From an uncultured Cohaesibacter sp. (GTDB lineage: Bacteria > Pseudomonadota > Alphaproteobacteria > Rhizobiales > Cohaesibacteraceae): a stretch of 64,000 nt of DNA. A model generated the notes under the pieces. That model was not told where the DNA came from, made no database searches, and worked only from the letters and a program-made list of their open reading frames with translations. The position numbers were made by a program, and so were the translations under genes. Positions 10,251 to 19,172 of the stretch are shown here, one piece after another (the stretch's first letter is position 1; every line of letters starts with the position of its first letter). The stretch lies in assembly GCF_963664735.1 (NCBI RefSeq), contig NZ_OY761553.1, positions 4,337,001-4,401,000 of the forward strand, in the 5' to 3' direction.

Positions 10251-10404
10251 GAAAATAATCCTGCTTGAAACATTGGTTTCTGAAAATATATTTATTGCAA
10301 ATTGGAAATATTGGACCAGTCAACTCTTTTTGCCCAAACATGGCAAGTATCAAAAGAGAACAGTTCGCAAGAGTTTGCCGAAATCCTGTTTGAACGCTCA
10401 GTTT

Positions 10405-10419
10405 GTTCTGGTATTGTTC
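10405..10419 (+). promoter_or_regulatory. SOS (LexA) box upstream of ruvC
   Basis: GTTCTGGTATTGTTC matches the alphaproteobacterial LexA operator GTTC-N7-GTTC exactly. It lies 25 bp before the ruvC ATG, where LexA would block transcription of the ruvCAB genes until DNA damage. Confidence 0.8.
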
Positions 10420-10443
10420 ATACTTCTTGGGTATGCATTAAGC

Positions 10444-10947
10444 ATGAGAGAGCACCCTATCAGAATCGTTGGCTTTGACCCCGGACTGCGGAAAACCGGC
10501 TGGGGCGCAATAGATGTGATTAGCAATCGGCTGATTTTTGTCGGTTCAGGTCTGATCACGTCTGATAGCAAGGGCGACTTGTCGTCTCGATTGTTGCAAC
10601 TGCATAATGGCGTCATGGGGGTTCTGCAAAAGTACGAGCCTCAGGAAGTCGCAGTTGAACAGACTTTCGTGAACAAGGATGCGACGGCTACCTTGAAGCT
10701 GGGGCATGCACGCGCGATTGCGCTCTTGGCGCCTGCGCAGCAAGGTTTGCCTGTTTCCGAATATGCGCCAAACGCAGTCAAGAAAACCGTTGTAGGCGTT
10801 GGGCATGCGGATAAGAATCAGGTGCAGGTGATGGTCAAGATGTTGCTGCCCAAAGCGACTTTCGATAGTGAGGATGCTGCCGATGCTCTTGCCATCGCCA
10901 TTTGCCACGCGCATCAGCGCAAGCAAAAAGCCTATAAGATTGCTTAG
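10444..10947 (+). CDS. ruvC: Holliday junction resolvase RuvC
   Basis: Endonuclease that cuts Holliday junctions with RuvAB in recombinational repair. The 167-residue protein begins [20 protein letters not shown]. Catalytic acids are seen at D12, E72 (AVEQTF) and in the [10 protein letters not shown] segment (D144/D147). The ATG at 10444 is chosen because the family starts directly before IVGFDPG; the frame stays open upstream but lacks family sequence. It begins the operon ruvC-ruvA-ruvB-ybgC, with an SOS box immediately upstream. Confidence 0.96.
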   Translation: MREHPIRIVGFDPGLRKTGWGAIDVISNRLIFVGSGLITSDSKGDLSSRLLQLHNGVMGVLQKYEPQEVAVEQTFVNKDATATLKLGHARAIALLAPAQQGLPVSEYAPNAVKKTVVGVGHADKNQVQVMVKMLLPKATFDSEDAADALAIAICHAHQRKQKAYKIA

Positions 10948-10970
10948 TTCGAAGATGAGGATGGTCGCCG

Positions 10971-11588
10971 ATGATTGGCAAGCTCAAGGGATTGATTGAT
11001 GAATATGCCGATGGTTATGTCATCGTTGATGTCGGTGGCGTTGGCTATGAGGTTCATTGTTCCAACCAAACCCTGCAATCCCTGCCAAGTGTCGGGGGAG
11101 CGGCAACCGTGCTCATAGAAACCCACGTGCGGGAAGACCAGATCAAGCTGTTCGGCTTTGCGACGTCTCTGGAGCGGGATTGGTTCCGGTTGCTGACCAC
11201 GGTTCAGGGCGTGGGGCAGAAGGTAGCGCTGGCCATTCTTTCCACGCTGAAGATTTCCGAGCTGACGTCTGCCATTGCGCTGCAAGACAAGGCCATGGTA
11301 GCGCGGACGCCGGGGGTTGGTCCCAAGGTGGCACAGCGCATTGTTTCCGAATTGAAGGACAAGACCCCAAGCCTTGCGGCAACCGATGGGGCCGTGGCCA
11401 ATCTTCAGGCTGAGATCGATGCTGTCGGTGCGCCCAAAGCCATGGCTGAGGCTGTTTCAGCCCTTACCAATCTGGGCTACTCGCAGGTTCAGGCCAGCGC
11501 AGCAGTGGCTACAATTATCAAAAGAGACGGGGAGGGGCTGGGAACCGCTGCTCTCATCCGGCAGGCACTCAAGGAGCTTAGCCAATGA
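10971..11588 (+). CDS. ruvA: Holliday junction helicase subunit RuvA
   Basis: DNA-binding subunit that holds the four-way junction and recruits RuvB. The 205-residue protein has the N-terminal OB domain ([28 protein letters not shown]), helix-hairpin-helix motifs ([15 protein letters not shown] and [14 protein letters not shown]) and the flexible linker before the C-terminal RuvB-binding domain ([19 protein letters not shown]). It follows ruvC by 23 bp and overlaps ruvB by four bases (ATGA), so translation is coupled. Confidence 0.96.
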   Translation: MIGKLKGLIDEYADGYVIVDVGGVGYEVHCSNQTLQSLPSVGGAATVLIETHVREDQIKLFGFATSLERDWFRLLTTVQGVGQKVALAILSTLKISELTSAIALQDKAMVARTPGVGPKVAQRIVSELKDKTPSLAATDGAVANLQAEIDAVGAPKAMAEAVSALTNLGYSQVQASAAVATIIKRDGEGLGTAALIRQALKELSQ

Positions 11589-12637
11589 TCGAAGAGGAAA
11601 AGCGCCTCGTTTCTGCTGGCGTGCGCGAGGAAGAAACCGACCGGGCCTTGCGGCCTCAGATGCTGGATGATTTCGTCGGTCAGGCTCAGGCGCGTGCCAA
11701 TCTGGCAATCTTTATCGAAGCGGCGCGGGCGCGCAAGGAAGCGCTGGATCATGTGTTGTTTGTAGGCCCTCCCGGACTGGGCAAGACCACCCTTGCACAG
11801 ATCGTCTCGCGCGAATTGGGGGTGAATTTCAAGTCTACCTCCGGTCCGGTGATCGCCAAGGCTGGCGATCTGGCGGCGCTGCTGACCAATCTTGAGGAAA
11901 ACGACGTTCTCTTCATTGACGAGATCCATCGTCTCAATCCGGCTGTCGAGGAAATTCTCTACCCCGCGATGGAAGATTTTCAGCTGGATCTGATCATCGG
12001 AGAAGGGCCAGCAGCGCGTTCGGTCAAGATTGATCTGGCGAAATTTACCCTTGTTGCGGCAACGACACGGCTGGGGCTTTTGACCACACCGCTGAGAGAC
12101 CGCTTCGGGATTCCCGTGCGTCTCAATTTTTATACTGTGGATGAACTGGAGTATATTGTCACACGTGGCGCGCGTCTTATGGGGGTGTCGATCACCAAAG
12201 ATGGTGCGATTGAGATTGCGCGGCGCTCTCGCGGAACACCACGTATTGCTGGCAGACTTCTGCGGCGCGTGCGTGATGTTGCCATTGTTCAGGCCGGGGG
12301 CGAGATTAGCCGCGAAGTGGCAGACCGGGCGTTGCAGATGCTCGAAGTTGACAATGAGGGCCTTGACGCCCTAGACAGACGTTATCTGACCTTGATCGCA
12401 ACCTCCTTTGGTGGCGGGCCGGTTGGAGTAGAGACCATAGCCGCTGCGCTCTCGGAACCTCGGGACGCAATTGAAGAGATAATAGAGCCTTATCTGATCC
12501 AACAAGGTTTCATCCAGCGCACCCCGCGCGGACGCCTGTTGGCACCCAAGGCTTTTGCCCATCTTGGGTTGGCTGTGCCTCAGAAAGACACTCCTCCACA
12601 AATGGGCCTGTTTGCTGAAGGACTTGATGATGCCTGA
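11585..12637 (+). CDS. ruvB: Holliday junction helicase motor RuvB
   Basis: AAA+ motor that drives branch migration. The 350-residue protein shows Walker A GPPGLGKT (residues 61-68), Walker B with DEIH (112-115), a sensor 1 region [16 protein letters not shown] and the C-terminal winged helix ([11 protein letters not shown]). The start overlaps the ruvA stop, and the end overlaps the thioesterase gene. It is presumably in the SOS-controlled ruv operon. Confidence 0.97.
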   Translation: MIEEEKRLVSAGVREEETDRALRPQMLDDFVGQAQARANLAIFIEAARARKEALDHVLFVGPPGLGKTTLAQIVSRELGVNFKSTSGPVIAKAGDLAALLTNLEENDVLFIDEIHRLNPAVEEILYPAMEDFQLDLIIGEGPAARSVKIDLAKFTLVAATTRLGLLTTPLRDRFGIPVRLNFYTVDELEYIVTRGARLMGVSITKDGAIEIARRSRGTPRIAGRLLRRVRDVAIVQAGGEISREVADRALQMLEVDNEGLDALDRRYLTLIATSFGGGPVGVETIAAALSEPRDAIEEIIEPYLIQQGFIQRTPRGRLLAPKAFAHLGLAVPQKDTPPQMGLFAEGLDDA

Positions 12638-13094
12638 GCATCGCAATGAAGGCGACTGGCCAGATCTTGCCGGTCGATTGACAGACTTTGGACACCAACA
12701 GATGATCCGGGTCTATTACGAAGACACTGATTTTTCCGGAATTGTCTACCACGCTTCCTATTTGCGTTTTATCGAACGGGGGCGTTCCGATTATATACGG
12801 CTGCTTGGTGTGCAGCATAGCGCGCTTGATAGTGGAGAAGAAGGCGAACGCCTCGCTCTGGCTGTTCGCCATATGGACATCAACTATATTCGTTCGGCCC
12901 ATATAGACGATATTTTGAATGTTGAAACCCGGGTTGGCGAAGTTAGGGGAGCGCGGCTTATTCTGGATCAGAAGATCTTGCGCGGAGACGAGCTTCTCTT
13001 TACCGCACGGGTTACGGTCGTAGCTGTCAATAGAGAGGGGAAACCGCGTCGGTTGCCCGAACAAATGCGCAATGTTTTGGCCGTCAAAAATTAG
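12630..13094 (+). CDS. ybgC: Tol-Pal-associated acyl-CoA thioesterase YbgC
   Basis: Hot-dog fold thioesterase that hydrolyses acyl-CoA or acyl-ACP and is commonly linked to tol-pal genes. The 154-residue protein has the family active-site motif [19 protein letters not shown], with the catalytic Asp in the EDTD block. Two adjacent ATGs (12627 and 12630) overlap the end of ruvB; the second is used. It sits between the ruv and tol genes, the common alphaproteobacterial order. The membrane role is inferred from the family. Confidence 0.92.
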   Translation: MPEHRNEGDWPDLAGRLTDFGHQQMIRVYYEDTDFSGIVYHASYLRFIERGRSDYIRLLGVQHSALDSGEEGERLALAVRHMDINYIRSAHIDDILNVETRVGEVRGARLILDQKILRGDELLFTARVTVVAVNREGKPRRLPEQMRNVLAVKN

Positions 13095-13418
13095 AATTTT
13101 CCAAATTTTGACATTTCCTCGCCCATCTGTTCACCTTACTTAAACTTTCATTAACCATAATCATGCCTTGTCGATGAGAGCATTCTTTGTGCTCTTATGC
13201 AGTTATTGACCCTAGTTTTGACAAAATCTGCTGACAAATGCTGTCACTGGACGTCTTTCAGGGTGGTGACTGATTGTGCGTTATGGATTTTGCCACAGAC
13301 AGAGATTGGTTCAGCCGATGTGCTGTGCCTGTCTGTGGCGGTAAGTTTTTGTGCATGTCGCCGGATGCAGGAGGGTCGTCTCTTGCGTCGGAATATGCTT
13401 TAGAAAGGACCCGGTTTC
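13095..13418. other. ybgC-tolQ intergenic region
   Basis: No gene is supported here. The AT-rich first half (around 13100-13160) probably holds the tol-pal promoter. The in-frame ORFs across it lack ribosome-binding sites and recognisable sequence. Confidence 0.5.
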
Positions 13419-14129
13419 ATGCCCAACGAGGTTGTGCAAACAGCTCTGGCCAGCGCTTCCACCGATGTGTCGCTCATTACCCTGTTTTTGCAGGCACATA
13501 TAGTTGTGAAAGTGGTTATGCTTGGTTTGATGGCTGCGTCGGTCTGGTCTTGGGCGATCATCATCGACAAGAGCCTGCTCTATACGCGCACCAAGCGCCA
13601 GATGGACCGCTTCGAGAAGGTCTTCTGGTCTGGGCAATCACTGGAAGAGCTCTATCAAACCCTTTCAGGTCGCTCCAATTACGCCATGGCTGCCTTGTTC
13701 GTTGCTGCAATGCGCGAATGGAAACGCAGCTTTGAGGGGAATGCCAGATCTGTTGCCGGTTTGCCTGCGCGTCTGGAAAAGGTGCTTGATGTGACCTTGT
13801 CGCGGGAAGTCGACCGGCTGGAGCGCCGCTTGTTGTTCCTTGCCACTGTCGGTTCTGCTGCTCCATTCGTTGGTCTGTTCGGCACCGTATGGGGCATCAT
13901 GAGTTCGTTTCAGGGGATCGCTGCTTCAAAAAATACCTCGTTGGCTGTTGTCGCTCCAGGTATCGCAGAAGCTCTGTTCGCAACGGCCATCGGGCTGGTT
14001 GCGGCGATTCCTGCTGTTATTGCCTATAACAAGCTGGCTTCCATTGCGTCTCAACATGCGATGCGTCTTGAGGGTTTTGCCGATGAATTTACAGCAATTC
14101 TTTCTCGTCTGATGGACGAAAGGGGTTAA
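13419..14129 (+). CDS. tolQ: Tol-Pal protein TolQ
   Basis: Inner-membrane stator protein that with TolR uses the proton motive force to energise TolA during envelope constriction. The 236-residue protein has three membrane spans: about residues 28-50, and two near the C-terminal half in the MotA/TolQ/ExbB domain (LFLATVGSAAPFVGLFGTVW and ALFATAIGLVAAIPAVIAYN). The ATG is preceded by GAAAGGA. It is directly followed by tolR with two bases between. Confidence 0.96.
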   Translation: MPNEVVQTALASASTDVSLITLFLQAHIVVKVVMLGLMAASVWSWAIIIDKSLLYTRTKRQMDRFEKVFWSGQSLEELYQTLSGRSNYAMAALFVAAMREWKRSFEGNARSVAGLPARLEKVLDVTLSREVDRLERRLLFLATVGSAAPFVGLFGTVWGIMSSFQGIAASKNTSLAVVAPGIAEALFATAIGLVAAIPAVIAYNKLASIASQHAMRLEGFADEFTAILSRLMDERG

Positions 14130-14131
14130 GC

Positions 14132-14584
14132 ATGGCTATGGGCTCAATGGGATCTCCGGGCGGTTCGCGCAGACGGGGGGCGCGCAGAGCTATGCGCCAC
14201 AGGCCGATTGCCGAGATTAACGTGACGCCGATGGTTGACGTCATGCTGGTTCTTTTGATCATTTTTATGGTCTCGGCGCCCATGATGACCGTGGGTGTTC
14301 CTCTTGATCTGCCTGAAAGCACGGCAAAGCCGCTTTCCAGTCAAACCCAGCCGTTGACACTTTCGATCCGCAAGGACGGCAGCATTTATTTGCAGGACCA
14401 ACAGGTCGAGTTCGACAATTTGGTTCAGACCCTTCTTGGGGTCGCGAAGAATGGCTATGAAGAGCGCATCTTCGTGCGTGGTGATAAGGATGTCGACTAC
14501 GGCTCCATCATGAAAGTGATGGGAGCGATGAATCGTGCCGGTTTCAAAAAGATCGGGCTGGTTAGCACCGAGGAGCTTCAATAA
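14132..14584 (+). CDS. tolR: Tol-Pal protein TolR
   Basis: ExbD/TolR family partner of TolQ. The 150-residue protein has one membrane span, VDVMLVLLIIFMVSAPMMTV, in which the Asp of MVDVML is the conserved proton-carrying residue. A periplasmic domain follows (LSIRKDGSIYLQDQQVEFD). It lies in the tight tolQRA run, with intergenic spacing of two bases on both sides. Confidence 0.96.
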   Translation: MAMGSMGSPGGSRRRGARRAMRHRPIAEINVTPMVDVMLVLLIIFMVSAPMMTVGVPLDLPESTAKPLSSQTQPLTLSIRKDGSIYLQDQQVEFDNLVQTLLGVAKNGYEERIFVRGDKDVDYGSIMKVMGAMNRAGFKKIGLVSTEELQ

Positions 14585-14586
14585 CC

Positions 14587-15582
14587 TTGAAGGATGTCGG
14601 TCTCATTGTTTCAAGCGTTGGTCATGCTGCTCTGTTGGGGTGGGTGCTATTCAGCTTGCCGTCACCGGGCGCGCATGACGTAAGCGATCTGGAGATCTTG
14701 CCGATTGAGCTGGTCTCCGTTGCTGATGTGACTGATGTGGTCAAGGGCGAGGCGACAGCCAAAGTCAAGAAGGCACCTCAAAAGGCAACAAAGAAGGCTG
14801 AGAAACCGCAAGAGAAAAAGCCGGAGCCCGCTCCGAAAGTTGAGCCCAAGCCCAAGGAAGCTGCTCCGAAAAAGCAGGCAGAACCTCAAGCGCCCAAAGT
14901 GGAGCCAAAGCCGGAGCCTGCTCCAAAGCCGGAACCTGTTCAAAAGCCAGAACCGGCTCCGAAACAAGAGCCTGTTCAAAAACCTGAACCTGAGCCCGCT
15001 CCAGCGCCAAAACCGGACCCGGCCCCAGTGACCGAGCCTGCGCCAGAGGCAACTCCTGAGCCGGAGAAACCAAAGGAAGCTGCGCCAAAGCCGATTGCGG
15101 CTCTGCCACAAATCAAACCAAAGATTCGCCCTCAGCCAACTAAACCGGTTGAGCAGAAGAGAGATTTTGATGTGGACGCCCTCAAGGCCCTTGCCAACCA
15201 GGCTGACACGGCAACGCCTGTGGAAAGTGGAACTCAGGATCAGGATGCGTCGTTTGGTTCTCGTAACGGCAAGGATGCCGCGGCCATGACGCAGAGCGAG
15301 CTTGATGCCTTGCGGGCGCAGGTTGCTCAATGCTGGTCGCCGCCAATTGGCGCCGCAGATGCATCGCAGTTGGTGGTAAAAATTGAATTTGGTCTTGATC
15401 GCGATGGCAATATCTCCTCGGGGCCAGAACCTTTTGAATATCCGGCAAGTCAGTTCGGCGTGGCTGCCGTTGAAAGTGCAATGCGAGCAGTGCGGCGATG
15501 TGCGCCATATACGTTGCCTGCAGATAAATATGACGCTTGGCGCCGTGTCAGGATCACGTTTGATCCGAAAGATATGTTCTAG
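14587..15582 (+). CDS. tolA: Tol-Pal protein TolA
   Basis: Periplasm-spanning protein that links the TolQR motor to Pal and TolB. Translation appears to start at a TTG (14587), because no ATG precedes the N-terminal membrane span VGHAALLGWVLFSLPSPG and an AGGAG lies about 10 bases upstream. Residues about 55-180 are a long lysine, proline, glutamate and alanine-rich spacer made of repeated PKPEPAP-type units. The C-terminal globular domain (LRAQVAQCWSPP, then RRCAPYTLPADKYDAWRRV) is the TolA domain III. The 331-residue length is normal. Confidence 0.93.
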   Translation: MKDVGLIVSSVGHAALLGWVLFSLPSPGAHDVSDLEILPIELVSVADVTDVVKGEATAKVKKAPQKATKKAEKPQEKKPEPAPKVEPKPKEAAPKKQAEPQAPKVEPKPEPAPKPEPVQKPEPAPKQEPVQKPEPEPAPAPKPDPAPVTEPAPEATPEPEKPKEAAPKPIAALPQIKPKIRPQPTKPVEQKRDFDVDALKALANQADTATPVESGTQDQDASFGSRNGKDAAAMTQSELDALRAQVAQCWSPPIGAADASQLVVKIEFGLDRDGNISSGPEPFEYPASQFGVAAVESAMRAVRRCAPYTLPADKYDAWRRVRITFDPKDMF

Positions 15583-15684
15583 GACCAAGTGTTGGGGAGC
15601 GAGGCTCTCCGAACGTTGATTTTACGGATGTTTATTCATCAAGCCAGCCGTTCGCGGTCTGGACAGGACAGGACGAATATAGAG

Positions 15685-17043
15685 ATGAAACAGCTTCGAA
15701 ATGCAGTGCCCTTCGGGCTCCTCAAAGCCTTTTTCAAAGCGAAAGCCTCTTTGCTATCGCTTTTGGCCTTTGCCATTCTGTCCAGCATACTCATGGTTCG
15801 ACCCAGCTTCGCGCTGATCGAAATTGACATCACGCGCGGCAATATTCAGCCGATGCCCATCGCCATTACCGATTTTGACGGTGTTGAGCAAGGCGTCGAA
15901 ATTTCCAAAGTGGTTGAGGCAGATTTGCGACGCTCCGGTTTGTTCTCGCCGCTGGACAGGACGACATATCTCCAGAAAAACCTTTCCTCTTCAACCGTTC
16001 CGTCTTTCCCCAACTGGACTGTCATCAATGCTCAGGCACTGGTGACCGGTACGGTTACACAAGAATCTGATGGACGATTGAAAGCCGAGTTCCGCTTGTG
16101 GGATGTCTTTGCCGGAAAGCAGATGACGGGGCAGCAGTTTTTTACGACACCCCAGAATTGGCGGCGCATTGCGCATATCATTTCCGATGCCATTTATGAG
16201 CGCCTCACCGGTGAAAAGGGCTATTTCGACACCCGGATCGTGTTTGTCGACGAGACCGGCCCGAAAGACGGACGCGTCAAGCGTCTGGCAATCATGGATC
16301 AGGATGGGGCCAACGTACGCTACCTGACCGATGGTCATGATCTTGTTCTGACGCCGCGTTTCTCTCCGACCAAGCAGGAAATTACCTATATGGCTCTGGA
16401 GAATGGTGAGCCGCGTGCCTACTTGCTGAATATCGAGACCGGGCGTCGCTCTGTTGTTGGGCAGTTTCCGGGAATGAGCTTTTCTTCGCGCTTTTCCCCC
16501 GATGGCCAGAGCATCGTGCTCAGCCTGCAGCAGGGCGGTGATGCCAATATCTACCGGATGGATTTGCGCAATGGTAAAATCATGCGCTTGACCAATTCGG
16601 CATCGATTGACACCAGTCCAAGCTTCTCTCCTGATGGGCGTTTCATTACGTTTGAAAGTGACCGCGGCGGCAAGCAGCAGATCTACGTGATGGGTTCGGA
16701 TGGTTCCAACGTCCAGCGCATCAGTTTTGGCGAAGGCAGCTATTCAACACCGGTTTGGTCTCCAAGAGGTGACTTGATCGCCTTTACCAAGCGGTACAAG
16801 GGGGAATTCCAGATTGGTGTGATGCAGGCGGATGGTTCCAGAGAGCGTATTCTGGTGAGCGGCTTCCATAACGAGGGCCCGACCTGGGCGCCCAATGGTC
16901 GCGTGCTTATGTTCTTCTCTGAAAGTGCTGGCGCGAACGGCGGGCCAAAACTCTATTCAATTGATCTTACCGGCCAGAACAAATTCCAGATTCCTACGCC
17001 TGATTTTGCCTCTGACCCGGCCTGGTCGCCCTTGATTGACTAG
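15685..17043 (+). CDS. tolB: Tol-Pal beta-propeller protein TolB
   Basis: Periplasmic protein that interacts with Pal and TolA. The product (452 residues from the chosen ATG) has a signal peptide ending near MVRPSFA, a TolB N-terminal domain ([19 protein letters not shown]), and a C-terminal six-bladed propeller with repeated FSPDGR/WSPRGD blade motifs. An in-frame GTG at 15589 would add a 32-residue tail upstream of the signal peptide; the ATG at 15685 fits secretion better. It is followed by a strong terminator before pal. Confidence 0.93.
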   Translation: MKQLRNAVPFGLLKAFFKAKASLLSLLAFAILSSILMVRPSFALIEIDITRGNIQPMPIAITDFDGVEQGVEISKVVEADLRRSGLFSPLDRTTYLQKNLSSSTVPSFPNWTVINAQALVTGTVTQESDGRLKAEFRLWDVFAGKQMTGQQFFTTPQNWRRIAHIISDAIYERLTGEKGYFDTRIVFVDETGPKDGRVKRLAIMDQDGANVRYLTDGHDLVLTPRFSPTKQEITYMALENGEPRAYLLNIETGRRSVVGQFPGMSFSSRFSPDGQSIVLSLQQGGDANIYRMDLRNGKIMRLTNSASIDTSPSFSPDGRFITFESDRGGKQQIYVMGSDGSNVQRISFGEGSYSTPVWSPRGDLIAFTKRYKGEFQIGVMQADGSRERILVSGFHNEGPTWAPNGRVLMFFSESAGANGGPKLYSIDLTGQNKFQIPTPDFASDPAWSPLID

Positions 17044-17360
17044 GTAGTGCAAGATTGAACGATTAAAATTCTTTTGCGAGGCGGTCTTGAGATCGCCTCG
17101 TTTTTTATGCCGTTGAGGCATTGTGCAATCGGTCGCGGTGGATAGCAGTGGACACATCAGGCCCCATTGCGGCAAAAGCGGCAGTAAATGACGTTCGCCT
17201 CAGTGTAGCCATCTTTTGATTCAATCAGAGAGAAATGTTGGCCAAGATGAGGATTAGTTAATCTTTTGGTAACCATGTTTGCGAACGAGCGGTTAACCTA
17301 AATTTTCTATTATCCTGCCCAGCAAATACGATCACAGACAATTTCTCGAAGGACAATCAG
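17044..17360. other. tolB-pal intergenic region
   Basis: Contains the tolB terminator and, further on, an AT-rich stretch around 17250-17340 likely to carry a separate pal promoter. No gene is supported. Confidence 0.5.
17078..17106 (+). terminator. Terminator after tolB
   Basis: Stem GAGGCGGTC / GATCGCCTC with a TTGA loop, followed by a GTTTTTT run. Confidence 0.88.
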
Positions 17361-17840
17361 ATGTCAAATCGTGCAAAAACTTCCATTCGTGTTGTATTCG
17401 GCGTCGCTCTGCTGGCTGCACTGGCGGCCTGTTCTTCGACACCAGATAAACTGGGCGGTGCTGGCTTGGGGTCGGCTACTCCGGGGTCCGCTCAGGATTT
17501 TGTAGTCAATGTGGGCGATCGCGTCTTCTTTGAAACCGATAGTTCAGACCTGAACTACTCCGCTCAGGCAACCTTGGACAAGCAGTCCGTTTGGTTGCAG
17601 CAATATCCGAATTATCGCATCGCTATTGAAGGCCATGCTGATGAACGAGGAACGCGTGAATACAACATTGCTCTCGGAGCCCGGCGCGCCAACTCGGTCA
17701 AGAATTATCTGGTTTCCAAGGGTATCCAGTCAAATCGCATGACGACCAAATCTTATGGCAAGGAACGTCCTGTTGCTGTTTGCAACGACATTTCCTGCTG
17801 GTCTCAGAACCGTCGTGCTGTAACGACGCTGGCAAACTAG
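17361..17840 (+). CDS. pal: Peptidoglycan-associated lipoprotein Pal
   Basis: Outer-membrane lipoprotein that anchors the envelope to peptidoglycan and is mobilised by the Tol motor. The 159-residue protein has a signal peptide with lipobox LAAC (Cys24) and a C-terminal OmpA-like peptidoglycan-binding domain, including the signature IAIEGHADERGTREYN and the RANSVKNYLVSKGI helix. An AAGGA precedes the ATG. It has its own terminator-flanked unit between tolB and cpoB. Confidence 0.97.
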   Translation: MSNRAKTSIRVVFGVALLAALAACSSTPDKLGGAGLGSATPGSAQDFVVNVGDRVFFETDSSDLNYSAQATLDKQSVWLQQYPNYRIAIEGHADERGTREYNIALGARRANSVKNYLVSKGIQSNRMTTKSYGKERPVAVCNDISCWSQNRRAVTTLAN

Positions 17841-18164
17841 AGCTGCCTATGAGGGCCAGCTCTTGCTGGTTCAATCAGGGTGGCCTGGAAAATTCGAATG
17901 TAATGAAAGGGTCGGTTTTATCGCCGGCCCTTTTGTTTCGTTGCATGACGCCTTAGATTTACCTATATTCGCAGGCAATATGCAAGTTTCCCTATCTGGG
18001 GTTAGGGATTGTACAGTGGGCTCTTTGCGAAAATTATCTTGCTTGGGTTCGTGCATGTGTTTCGCTGGGGTAAACGCTGCTCGTTGGCTGTTGCTTTTTT
18101 GTTGGATGGGCGAAAGGGTGACAATCAACAATCTACCGTATCAAATTGTTTTATGAGGATTTTC
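17841..18164. other. pal-cpoB intergenic region
   Basis: Apart from the pal terminator near its start, no gene or known site is visible. The remaining bases before cpoB probably carry a promoter. Confidence 0.45.
17909..17938 (+). terminator. Terminator after pal
   Basis: GGGTCGG pairs with CCGGCCC (one G-T pair), followed by TTTTGTTT. Confidence 0.75.
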
Positions 18165-19172
18165 ATGAATAGGTTTTTGGTTGCCAGTGTGGCGCTGGTT
18201 TTGGGCGGGAGCAGTGCCGTTTTCGCTTCCAGTAACACATCTTTGAGCGGGTTGTCTCAAAGGGTGCAAGCACTTGAAACTCAGGCTTCCAACGGCGGAG
18301 TGCCGATGCCTCCCATGCCCATAGCCTCTCAGGAAAACCGTATTCAGGTCGCTCAGTCTGCCGCAAGTCTTGCTGTGCGGGTTGATCGTCTTGAAGAGCA
18401 GATGCGCCAATATAACGGGCAGATTGAAGAACTCAATTTCCGGGTTCGCCAACTGCAAGAGCAGTTGCAGCGTTTTCAGGAAGATTCCGAATTCCGTTTC
18501 CAGGATCTTGAAGGGGGTAAGAAGCCTCGTCGTTCTTCAAGTAACGGACCTGCGCCGACCAGTAAGCCAACGGCGCAATTTGATCAGTTGGGAACGCCTC
18601 CTCAGTCCTTGGGTAGTTTGTCGCAAAATCAGGTGCCCCAGAACGGTGGTGGCGATGCCAATTTGATTGGGCAGCCGCCAGCCGGAAACGGCGCAGCGCC
18701 GATCGACCTGTCATCCATGCTTGCTGGCGGCAGTGCGCCGGACGGAAATGCCGCAACATTCGGAACTGGCGGAGCGAGCGCCCTGAGTGGCGACCCAACG
18801 TCTGATTATGATGTCGCCTACGGATATATGTTGCAAAGTGACTATGTCGCTGCGGAGCAGGCTTTTCAGGAGTTTGTCGGTGCCTATGGGCAGGACCGTC
18901 GTGTGTCTGACGGTTATTATTGGCTCGGAGAAGCCAAGTTCCAGCAGGGTAAATATCGCGATGCGATTCAGGTCTTTCTGGATGCCTATTCCAAATATCC
19001 AAATGCACAAAAAGCGCCGGACATGTTGCTGAGAACCGGCATGTCGCTGCGTCAGATCAATGAACGGGATGCTGCTTGTGCGACCTATGAGGAATTGTTG
19101 CAGAAATTTCCAAATGCCTCATCTGCCATTCGTCAACGAGTTCTGGCCGAGATTAAAAGTGCCAAATGCTGA
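18165..19172 (+). CDS. cpoB: Tol-Pal accessory protein CpoB (YbgF)
   Basis: Periplasmic coordinator of peptidoglycan synthesis and outer-membrane constriction. The protein has about 335 residues from MNRFLVASV, with a signal peptide ending near AVFAS. An N-terminal coiled coil follows (LAVRVDRLEEQMRQYNGQIEELNFRVRQ is part of a longer heptad run), then a low-complexity proline/glycine linker and a C-terminal TPR domain (DYDVAYGYMLQSDYVAAEQAF and later repeats). GAGGA precedes the chosen ATG. A second ATG 12 bases upstream is also possible. It overlaps the start of tilS. Confidence 0.92.
   Translation: MNRFLVASVALVLGGSSAVFASSNTSLSGLSQRVQALETQASNGGVPMPPMPIASQENRIQVAQSAASLAVRVDRLEEQMRQYNGQIEELNFRVRQLQEQLQRFQEDSEFRFQDLEGGKKPRRSSSNGPAPTSKPTAQFDQLGTPPQSLGSLSQNQVPQNGGGDANLIGQPPAGNGAAPIDLSSMLAGGSAPDGNAATFGTGGASALSGDPTSDYDVAYGYMLQSDYVAAEQAFQEFVGAYGQDRRVSDGYYWLGEAKFQQGKYRDAIQVFLDAYSKYPNAQKAPDMLLRTGMSLRQINERDAACATYEELLQKFPNASSAIRQRVLAEIKSAKC

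Noticed and set aside
13274-13735. 153-residue ORF overlapping the start of tolQ
   Set aside because: Different frame from the secure tolQ gene and no recognisable sequence.
14662-15588. 308-residue ORF antisense to tolA
   Set aside because: Low-complexity leucine/arginine mirror of the tolA Pro-Lys-Glu repeats.
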